NCBI RefSeq assembly: GCF_018069865.1
Contig: NZ_JAGQDG010000004.1
Location: forward strand, 124,001-188,000
Direction of reading: 5' to 3'
Origin: Ideonella paludis
Lineage (GTDB): Bacteria; Pseudomonadota; Gammaproteobacteria; Burkholderiales; Burkholderiaceae_C
DNA: 64,000 nt
The translations under genes and the position numbers were made by a program. This document shows, piece after piece, positions 57,841 to 64,000 of the stretch (positions are counted from its first letter, which is position 1; the number at the start of each line of letters is the position of its first letter). Under the pieces are notes generated by a model. That model was not told the DNA's origin. It searched no databases and saw nothing but the letters and a program-made list of their open reading frames with translations.

Positions 57841-59325
57841 TCAGGCACTGGTATTGAGCGAGCTCAGCTGCTGAGAGACATACTGCTGCAGTGCCGACAG
57901 GCGGCTCATCTGCGTGTCCAGCGCCTGATAGCGGGCCCGCAGGTTCTCTTCCTTGCCGGTGAGGCGCTCTTCCATGTCGGCTTTCTTCAAGCCCAAGCGA
58001 GAGATGTTCTTCTGCAGGTACTGCCCCCGCACTTCCAAGCTGCCCTCGAAGGACAAAACCCGGTCGCCCACATCGCGGAAGCGGTCCATGAAGCCCGAGT
58101 TGGCCGCGCTGGTGCCATCGGTGGCCAGCAGCTTGCGCAGCTCGTCGGGCTTGGCCAAGGCGGCCGTCAGCTCGGAGGACTTGGTCTCCAGCGTGCCGTC
58201 TTGCTTCATCACGATGCCAATCTGGCTCAGCGCCGACCACTGGCTGGACACGGTGCTCGTCTGGTTGACCACACTGCGCAGCTGCCACTGCAAGTCCACC
58301 GCCGCGCGGTCGCCCTGCAGCGGGCCGCCTTTCATCACCACATTGGTGTTGCCGGCCGAGGTGGTGGAGCTGCCCGTCGCGGGCTCAACTTTGGTCTGGT
58401 CCCGCAGGTAGGTGGCCAGCTCGTTGTAGGCCTTGATGAATTCGTCGATGCTGGTCTTGATGTTGCCGGTGTCTTGGCTGGTCACCAGCTCGACCGGCGT
58501 GGCGCTGACCTTGCTAACGGTCACACTCAGGCCATCAGCCACCTCGGCAAAGGTGTTGGTGGTCGAGTTAACCACGATGCCGTTGATGGTGGCTTGCGCG
58601 TTGGCCGAGCGCTGGTTCAGCGCCATGGGGGAGCTGACCGCGGTGGCGTCAAAGGCCAAGGCACTGAGGCCTGTTGCGGCCGCACCGTCATCTGAGGTCT
58701 CGGTCGCCGAGATGCGAAAGCCGTTGACCTCGCCCGTGGCCGTGGAGCGCAGCGACAGGCGCGCGCCGTTGGCATCGTTGACGATGGTGGCGGTGACGCC
58801 CGCCCCCGCCGCGTTGATCTTGTCGCGAATGGCAGACAGCGAGGTCTCGCCGGCACCGATATTGATGGTCACGGCCGAGGCGCCCGGCTTGGCGGTGAAG
58901 CCCGTGGCGGGGGTGCCCGAGCCCTGGTAGCTGCCCAGCTCAATGGTCAGGCTGCCCTCGTTGAGCGTGCTGCTGCTGTTGGCGAACTGGCCTGAGGTGA
59001 TGGTTTGTGCCGCCGCCAAGGCCTGCACCGTGACGGCATATCGTCCCGCCGGCGAATTGGCGGCCGCACTGGCGGTGACGGCCGTGGCATCCGTGGTGGT
59101 GACGGCCATCTTGCCCCAGGCCGTGGTCGAGGTCAGCGCAGCGGCTTTGTCGCGCATCGCGGCGACCAGGCTCTTGAGCTTGCCGATGGACGAAAGCTTG
59201 GTGTTGAGACCATCCATTTGGGTCTGCACCAGGCTGATGGGCCGGCGCTCCACAGCCATGAGCGAAGCCACGATGTTCTCCGCATCAAGTCCGCTACCTA
59301 CGCCGAGTGAGGTGATGGCTGGCAT
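57841..59325 (-). CDS. fliD: Flagellar filament cap protein FliD
   Basis: 494 residues. N-terminal SLGVGSGLDAENIVASLMAVERRPISLVQTQ and C-terminal coiled coil (KADMEERLTGKEENLRARYQALDTQMSRLSALQQYVSQQLSSL) flank Ala/Thr-rich outer domains. Caps the filament and folds flagellin. It has its own sigma-28 promoter at 59352. Confidence 0.96.
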   Translation of the reverse strand: MPAITSLGVGSGLDAENIVASLMAVERRPISLVQTQMDGLNTKLSSIGKLKSLVAAMRDKAAALTSTTAWGKMAVTTTDATAVTASAAANSPAGRYAVTVQALAAAQTITSGQFANSSSTLNEGSLTIELGSYQGSGTPATGFTAKPGASAVTINIGAGETSLSAIRDKINAAGAGVTATIVNDANGARLSLRSTATGEVNGFRISATETSDDGAAATGLSALAFDATAVSSPMALNQRSANAQATINGIVVNSTTNTFAEVADGLSVTVSKVSATPVELVTSQDTGNIKTSIDEFIKAYNELATYLRDQTKVEPATGSSTTSAGNTNVVMKGGPLQGDRAAVDLQWQLRSVVNQTSTVSSQWSALSQIGIVMKQDGTLETKSSELTAALAKPDELRKLLATDGTSAANSGFMDRFRDVGDRVLSFEGSLEVRGQYLQKNISRLGLKKADMEERLTGKEENLRARYQALDTQMSRLSALQQYVSQQLSSLNTSA

Positions 59326-59351
59326 GTCAAAGGCTCCGCTTGCATACGAGG

Positions 59352-59378
59352 TTGTCGGCCTCGGGGCTTATGGCTTGA
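59352..59378 (-). promoter_or_regulatory. Sigma-28 promoter of fliD
   Basis: Minus strand: -35 TCAAGCCA, 11-nt spacer, -10 GCCGACAA, 27 nt before the ATG. It lies just downstream of the flagellin-1 terminator. Confidence 0.8.
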
Positions 59379-59423
59379 GGACTTTCGTCGCAACAGACTG
59401 CAACAGCACGCTCAGGCCTGACG

Positions 59424-59451
59424 AAAAACGGCCGGGGATCGCCCGGCCGTT
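59424..59451 (-). terminator. Rho-independent terminator of flagellin gene 1
   Basis: On the minus strand a ten-base stem AACGGCCGGG/CCCGGCCGTT with five-base loop is followed by a run of five T. It lies 20 nt after the gene's stop. Confidence 0.85.
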
Positions 59452-59470
59452 GTGGGAGGAGATTCGGGCG

Positions 59471-60319
59471 TCAGCCTTGCAGCAGACGCAGCACCTGCTG
59501 GGGCAACTGGTTGGCCTGGGCCACCATGGCCGTGCCCGCCTGTTGCAAGATCTGCGCTCGACTCATGTTGGCCGTCTCCTGCGCGAAGTCGGCATCCATG
59601 ATGCGGCTGCGGGCGGCGGCTTGGTTCTCCACCGACTGCTGCAGATTGGAGATGATGGCGTCGAAGCGGCTCTGCGTCGCACCGAAGGTCGCGCGGGTGT
59701 CGTTGACGGTGTCCAGTGCGGTGTCGATGGCGTCGATCACCGTGGCGATGGCACCAGCCGTGGCCGCTGCACCAATCGACGCCGACGTGCCGGTCACGGC
59801 GGTGATGTCCGTCGCGCTCTTCATGTCTTCGGTGGTGACGTTGATCACGTCATCATTGGTGGTGTTGGCACCGATCTGGAAGGTCAGCGTCGTCGCCTCC
59901 GTACCCAGAATGTGCTTGCCGTTGAAGGTGGTGCCGCCCAAGACACGGCTGATTTCAGCCTGCAGCTCGGCAAATTCTTTGTTCAGCGAGTCTTTGTCAG
60001 AGCTGCTGTTTGTGGCGTTGCGGGCCTGCACCGCCAGCTCACGCATACGCTGCAGGGCGTCACCGACTTTGGAGAGCGCACCTTCTGCGGTCTGCGCCAG
60101 CGAGATGCCGTCGTTGGCGTTTCGGATCGCCACATTCATGCCGCGCACCTGGGCATTCATGCGCTCTGCGATCGCGAGGCCAGCGGCATCGTCTTTGGCT
60201 GAGTTGACACGCAAGCCCGAGGACAGACGCTGCATCGACACAGCCAGTGACGACTGCGACGCGTTCAAGTTGCGCTGCGCGTTGAGCGACGACAAGTTCG
60301 TATTGATGGTCTGTGGCAC
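59471..60319 (-). CDS. fliC: Flagellin 1
   Basis: 282 residues, a short flagellin made of D0/D1 only with a small middle part. Conserved N-terminus (NLSSLNAQRNLNASQSSLAVSMQRLSSGLRVNSAKDDAAGLAIAERM) and C-terminus (SRAQILQQAGTAMVAQANQLPQQVLRLL). Unlike its two neighbours it starts with GTG (AGGAG upstream) and has no good sigma-28 promoter; the best match (TCCACTTG, 10 nt, TCCGACAA near 60440-60465) is poor. Probably a minor or differently timed flagellin. Confidence 0.95.
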   Translation of the reverse strand: MPQTINTNLSSLNAQRNLNASQSSLAVSMQRLSSGLRVNSAKDDAAGLAIAERMNAQVRGMNVAIRNANDGISLAQTAEGALSKVGDALQRMRELAVQARNATNSSSDKDSLNKEFAELQAEISRVLGGTTFNGKHILGTEATTLTFQIGANTTNDDVINVTTEDMKSATDITAVTGTSASIGAAATAGAIATVIDAIDTALDTVNDTRATFGATQSRFDAIISNLQQSVENQAAARSRIMDADFAQETANMSRAQILQQAGTAMVAQANQLPQQVLRLLQG

Positions 60320-60648
60320 GTTGGCACTCCTGAAGATACAACCACATCCGGCGGACTGCCGGCTTGTTCAAACCCGCTGCCGAAGCAGTGGGAAGCCTAA
60401 GCCCGGCAACCTAGACACCGTGACCTGAGTTCCGGTGCTTGTCGGACGACGTCTTTCAAGTGGAGAGACGTTGGTGTGATTCTGTCGAGGAGGCCTCGGC
60501 ACTAAAGCACCGAAATGAAGTGATTTGTGCGGCTATCTTCAGGCCCTCTGAACGAGGCAACGCCCCGTGCAGACGGTGCTGCATGGGGCGTTGCGACGGG
60601 CTTTGCGAGGGGCTTGCCCGAGAGGGCCCGGAGACCCTGCGCCGGGGC
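60320..60648 (-). other. Region upstream of flagellin 1 and downstream of flagellin 2
   Basis: About 330 nt. Holds the hairpin after flagellin gene 2 (60557-60594) and only a weak sigma-28-like element near 60440-60465. No other gene is apparent. Confidence 0.5.
60557..60594 (-). terminator. Hairpin after flagellin gene 2
   Basis: Fifteen-pair stem (one G-U) from GCAACGCCCC to GGGGCGTTGC with loop GACGGTGC, about 55 nt after the stop. No clear T run follows on the minus strand. Confidence 0.6.
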
Positions 60649-61494
60649 TTATCGCAGCAGCGACAAGACCTGCTGCGGCAACTGGTTGGCCTGGGCCACC
60701 ATGGCCGTGCCAGCCTGCTGCAGGATCTGCGCTCGACTCAGGTTGGCGGTTTCTGTCGCGAAGTCGGCGTCGGTGATGCGGCTGCGGGCAGCGCTCTGGG
60801 CTTCGACCGACTGTTGCAGGTTGGCAATGATGGCGTCAAATCGGCTCTGAGCGGCACCGTAGTCAGCACGCTGGTCGTTCACCGTGTCCAAGGCCACGTC
60901 GATCGCGTCGATCACCACGTCAATGGCGCCTGCTGTGGCGGTGGAGGCAATCGAGGCGCCCGTGCCAGTGACGGCAGTGATGTCAGAGCGCGCGTTCATG
61001 TCCTCGGACGCCACGGTGATGCGGTCGTCGCCGGTGGTGTTGGCACCGATCTGGAACTCCAGCGACGTAGCGCCCGTGCCCAAGATGCTCTTGCCGTTGA
61101 AGGTGGTGCCGCCCATGACGCGGGTGATTTCCGCCTGCAACTGGCTGAACTCCTTGTTCAGAGAGTCCTTGTCAGAGCTGCTGTTGGTGGCATTGCGTGC
61201 TTGCACGGCCAGCTCACGCATACGCTGCAGTGCGTCGCCTACTTTAGAGAGGGCGCCTTCTGCGGTCTGCGCAAAAGAGATGCCGTCGTTCGCGTTGCGA
61301 ATGGCGACGTTCATGCCCCGCACTTGAGCGTTCATGCGCTCGGCGATGGCCAGGCCCGCAGCGTCGTCTTTGGCGGAGTTGATGCGAAGGCCCGAAGACA
61401 GGCGTTGCATCGACACCGACAGTGACGATTGCGACATGTTGAGATTGCGCTGCGCGTTGAGCGAAGCAATATTGGTGTTGATGGTTTGCGGCAT
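60649..61494 (-). CDS. fliC: Flagellin 2
   Basis: 281 residues, close paralogue of flagellins 1 and 3; identical D0/D1 layout, differing mainly in residues about 140-200 (TGATSLEFQIGANTTGDDRITVASEDMNARSDITAVTG). ATG start with AAGGAG. Good sigma-28 promoter at 61664, giving a leader of about 160 nt, the longest of the set. Confidence 0.96.
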   Translation of the reverse strand: MPQTINTNIASLNAQRNLNMSQSSLSVSMQRLSSGLRINSAKDDAAGLAIAERMNAQVRGMNVAIRNANDGISFAQTAEGALSKVGDALQRMRELAVQARNATNSSSDKDSLNKEFSQLQAEITRVMGGTTFNGKSILGTGATSLEFQIGANTTGDDRITVASEDMNARSDITAVTGTGASIASTATAGAIDVVIDAIDVALDTVNDQRADYGAAQSRFDAIIANLQQSVEAQSAARSRITDADFATETANLSRAQILQQAGTAMVAQANQLPQQVLSLLR

Positions 61495-61663
61495 GTGATA
61501 CTCCTTGAGGTTTCCAAAAGCCTCCGGTAAAGCACCGGCGTAAACAGTACTGCTTGCGTCAGCGCCAGGTGCTCCTCCGATCGGGTGATGTCTTCACATC
61601 GCCTGACCCTTGGGTCTCTCACCGGACCGCAGTGATCGCGTTGGCGACCCCTGTTGTGCTGGA

Positions 61664-61690
61664 TATCGGAGTAGTCAAAAGCAAACTTGA
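61664..61690 (-). promoter_or_regulatory. Sigma-28 promoter of flagellin 2
   Basis: Minus strand: -35 TCAAGTTT, 11-nt spacer, -10 CTCCGATA. Best match of the four to the consensus. The rest of 61495-61823 is the long leader and, upstream, the flagellin-3 hairpin; no gene seen. Confidence 0.85.
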
Positions 61691-61710
61691 GATTTTTTTT
61701 AAGCGCTAAG

Positions 61711-61740
61711 AACAAGGTGCTTTTTGGAGAGCACCTTGTT
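61711..61740 (-). terminator. Hairpin after flagellin gene 3
   Basis: Eleven-base stem (AACAAGGTGC with GCACCTTGTT plus one A-T pair), eight-base loop, 84 nt after the stop and 21 nt before the flagellin-2 promoter. Confidence 0.6.
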
Positions 61741-61823
61741 CAAGGGATGGGCCGGTTCCGGCTTACGAAGAATTGTTGATAGCCGGGGGCGCCGGCGATC
61801 CCTTACCCGGGATCAGGAAACCG

Positions 61824-62669
61824 TCATCGAAGCAGTGAGAGCACAGTCTGAGGCAACTGGTTCGCCTGGGCCACCATGGCCGTACCCGCTTGTTGCAAGA
61901 TCTGCGTGCGGCTCAGGTTGGCCGTCTCCGCCGCGAAGTCGGCATCCATGATCCGGCTGCGCGCTGCGCTCTGCGCCTCGACCGACTGCTGCAGATTACC
62001 AATGATGGCCTCAAAGCGGCTCTGAGCGGCACCAAACTCAGCGCGCTGGTCATTGATGGTGTCGATGGCGGTGTCAATGTCGTCGATCACTGCATCAATG
62101 CCGCCCGAGGTCGTCGAGGCACCAATTGCCGCGCTTGAGCCCGTGACGGCCGAGATGTCGCTGTTGCCCACCATATTGGCGGTCGACACGGTGACGCGGT
62201 CGTCTGCAGCGGTGTTGGCACCGATCTGGAACTCCATGTCCGTGGCCGTGGTGCCCAGCAAGCTCTTGCCGTTGAAGGTGGTGCCACCCAGCACGCGGCT
62301 GATTTCGCTTTGCAGCTGGGTGAATTCCTTGTTCAGCGAGTCTTTGTCGGAGCTGCTGTTGGTGGCATTGCGGGATTGCACCGCCAACTCACGCATGCGC
62401 TGCAGCGCGTCGCCCACCTTAGAGAGTGCGCCTTCAGCCGTCTGCGCCATGGAGACGCCGTCGTTGGCATTGCGCACCGCCACATTCATGCCGCGCACTT
62501 GGGCGCTCATGCGCTCGGCAATGGCCAGGCCGGCAGCGTCGTCCTTGGCAGAGTTGATGCGCAGGCCTGAGGACAGACGCTGCATCGAGGTGGACAGCGA
62601 GTTCTGCGAGGCGTGCAAGTTGCGCTGGGCGTTCAGCGAACCGATGTTGGTGTTGATCGTCATGGGCAT
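61824..62669 (-). CDS. fliC: Flagellin 3
   Basis: 281 residues. N-terminus NIGSLNAQRNLHASQNSLSTSMQRLSSGLRINSAKDDAAGLAIAERM; C-terminus TQILQQAGTAMVAQANQLPQTVLSLLR. ATG with AAGGAG; sigma-28 promoter at 62762. No D2/D3 outer domains. With three paralogues in tandem the filament is probably mixed or spatially ordered. Confidence 0.96.
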   Translation of the reverse strand: MPMTINTNIGSLNAQRNLHASQNSLSTSMQRLSSGLRINSAKDDAAGLAIAERMSAQVRGMNVAVRNANDGVSMAQTAEGALSKVGDALQRMRELAVQSRNATNSSSDKDSLNKEFTQLQSEISRVLGGTTFNGKSLLGTTATDMEFQIGANTAADDRVTVSTANMVGNSDISAVTGSSAAIGASTTSGGIDAVIDDIDTAIDTINDQRAEFGAAQSRFEAIIGNLQQSVEAQSAARSRIMDADFAAETANLSRTQILQQAGTAMVAQANQLPQTVLSLLR

Positions 62670-62761
62670 GTCAGTACTCCTTCTCGGGGTATCAAAAAAC
62701 GAGGTCCTGGTGGACTTTCGGTTGCGCCCCCGGATGAAAGTGGTTGGGGCCGTGATTTGCT

Positions 62762-62788
62762 TTTCGGAGGGGTGATCGCGGAACTTGA
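62762..62788 (-). promoter_or_regulatory. Sigma-28 promoter of flagellin 3
   Basis: Minus strand: -35 TCAAGTTC, 11-nt spacer, -10 CTCCGAAA; leader of about 85 nt. Confidence 0.75.
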
Positions 62789-62922
62789 GGGTTTTTTGTG
62801 CCGCTTTTCATCGCATCAGTTTTGGCGCCTGGTGCCGAGCCCCCCGCTTCGCTGTGAGATGGCGGCAAACCTGCCTTCTTTTCGGCGCTTATCGCGCGGG
62901 TCTGAACCCTCAAGCTCAGGCG

Positions 62923-64000
62923 ATGACTGCCTTGCCCCCTTCCGCCCTGTACCGCGTGGCGCTGGTGATGATCGTGCGCGACGAGGCCCCCCGCATCAGC
63001 CGCGCCATTCACAGCCTCAAACCCTGGGTGGATGAATGCGTGGTGCTGGACACCGGCTCGCGCGACGACACCGTGGCGCTGGCCCAAGCCGCTGGCGCCC
63101 GCGTCGGCCACTTTGTGTGGTGCGACGACTTTGCCGCCGCCCGCAATGCAGCGCTGGAGCTGGCCGGCGCCGACTGGCATGTGGTGCTTGATGCGGATGA
63201 ATGGCTCTCCAGCGGCGGGGCCAGCATTGCCGCCCTGCGCAAGCAGGCCCCTGCCTTTGTGGGCCAAGTGATGGTGGACAGCCACTTTGGCCACGAGGGC
63301 GAGCGCGCCCCAAGCTGGCTGCCCCGCGTGCTGCCCGGCTGGGTGCGCTATGAGGGCCGCATCCATGAGCAACCCCGCCGTGGCCCACCTACCCAGCGCC
63401 TGCCGGTGGTGTTTGAACACCTGGGCTACGCCCCGGCAGCCTTGGCGCAAAAGGCCGGCCGCAATGCCGCGCTGCTGGGCGAAGCCCTGAAGGACAGCCC
63501 CCACGACCCCTATCTTTGGTATCAGCTGGGCAAAGACCACGATGTCTATGAACGCTGGGCCCAAGCCATTGATTGCTTTGAGCAGGCCTGCAAGGCCCTG
63601 CCACCGCAAGCCCCCCTGCCGAGCTGGCGGCACGACCTGGAAGTGCGCTGCTTGCATGCTTTAAAGCGCGCCGGCCGACATGCCGAGGGCGTGCTGCGCG
63701 CCGAAGCTGGGCTGGGCCTGTGGAGCCACTCGCCAGATTTCTTCTTTGCACTGGGCGACCTGCTGCTGGACTGGGCCACCCAAGACCTGGGCCGCGCCGA
63801 GGAGCTGCTGCCCATGATTGAAGATGCTTGGCAGCGCTGCCTGATGCTGGGCGAGCGCCCAGACCTCGAAGGCTCGGTCGCCGGGCGTGGCAGCCACTTG
63901 GCGGCCCGCAACTTGGTGCTGCTCTATCAAGTGATGGAGCGCCCCGAAGACGCCGCTGCGCTGATGGCGCTGGCCCAGCCGCCCGCCCCCACCCGTTTGG
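62923..64000 (+). CDS. GT2-family glycosyltransferase with TPR-like region (3' end outside window)
   Basis: ATG 62923, frame open to the window end (359 codons seen). GT-A fold: LYRVALVMIVRDEAPRISRAIHSL, VDECVVLDTGSRDDTVALAQAAGA and VVLDADEW (90-94, the metal/nucleotide-binding acidic motif); then RIHEQPRR and helical TPR-like repeats (DPYLWYQLGKDHDVYERWAQAIDCFEQACKAL). Resembles SunS/TPR-type protein glycosyltransferases. Start has only a weak CAGG upstream. Its position head-to-head with three flagellin genes makes flagellin O-glycosylation a reasonable guess. Confidence 0.85.
   Translation, partial: MTALPPSALYRVALVMIVRDEAPRISRAIHSLKPWVDECVVLDTGSRDDTVALAQAAGARVGHFVWCDDFAAARNAALELAGADWHVVLDADEWLSSGGASIAALRKQAPAFVGQVMVDSHFGHEGERAPSWLPRVLPGWVRYEGRIHEQPRRGPPTQRLPVVFEHLGYAPAALAQKAGRNAALLGEALKDSPHDPYLWYQLGKDHDVYERWAQAIDCFEQACKALPPQAPLPSWRHDLEVRCLHALKRAGRHAEGVLRAEAGLGLWSHSPDFFFALGDLLLDWATQDLGRAEELLPMIEDAWQRCLMLGERPDLEGSVAGRGSHLAARNLVLLYQVMERPEDAAALMALAQPPAPTRL

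Noticed and set aside
62692-63657. 321-codon open frame on the minus strand near the window end
   Set aside because: The opposite strand encodes a GT2 glycosyltransferase with clear motifs whose frame is open to the window edge; this frame also covers the flagellin-3 promoter.

Overview
The window is high-GC DNA from a flagellated betaproteobacterium, most likely order Burkholderiales. A Leptothrix/Rubrivivax/Roseateles-like lineage is a guess from gene content and protein style; nothing here fixes the genus. Coding density is high and there are no insertion sequences, CRISPR arrays, tRNA or rRNA genes that I can see.

Layout. 0-2.3 kb: end of a type IV pilus cluster (pilY1 tail, pilE-like pilin, terminator). 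2.3-6.3 kb: an acyl-CoA dehydrogenase pair, a coupled P1-family peptidase and an RsuA-type pseudouridine synthase. 6.4-12.9 kb: a hybrid histidine kinase with an in-frame stop inside its receiver domain, then ribF, ileS and lspA, with a structured leader before ileS. 13.0-16.8 kb: a degenerate EAL-HDOD protein, a DUF2189 membrane protein, a small unknown protein, a Mop-like protein and an RBBP9-type hydrolase. 16.8-21.9 kb: sulfate uptake (sbp, cysT, cysW, cysA) and cysB. sbp and cysT carry the same promoter module: a 29-nt box, 19 nt, then TAGCAT.

22.0-31.6 kb is a sulfur/thiol-themed accessory block. It holds two ArsR repressors sharing an LC-x2-VC motif near the C-terminus, a YeeE/YedE (TsuA-like) transporter, an RND pump with its adaptor, a DUF2892 protein, thioredoxin 2, a SAM methyltransferase, a rhodanese lipoprotein and an MFS transporter. 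Palindromes lie in the RND promoter and over the rhodanese -10 region, and a 10-mer is shared between the arsR and rhodanese control regions. I consider this the best candidate for a little-described system: inducible handling of reactive sulfur or thiol-reactive stress.

31.6-62.7 kb is a flagellar region: flhB-flhA-flhF-flhG-fliA, fliL-M-N-O-P-Q-R with a prepilin gene appended, fliF-G-H-I-J-K, divergent fliE, fliS-fliT-ycgR, fliD and three flagellin genes. Two c-di-GMP genes (a membrane diguanylate cyclase and a 1410-residue propeller-GGDEF-EAL receptor) sit between flhB and the fli operon. Four sigma-28 promoters with an identical 11-nt spacer precede fliS, fliD and two flagellin genes; the third flagellin lacks a good one and starts with GTG. 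FlhG has lost its P-loop but keeps the FlhF-activating DQA..LR motif. The window ends inside a GT2-TPR glycosyltransferase gene, a candidate flagellin-modifying enzyme.
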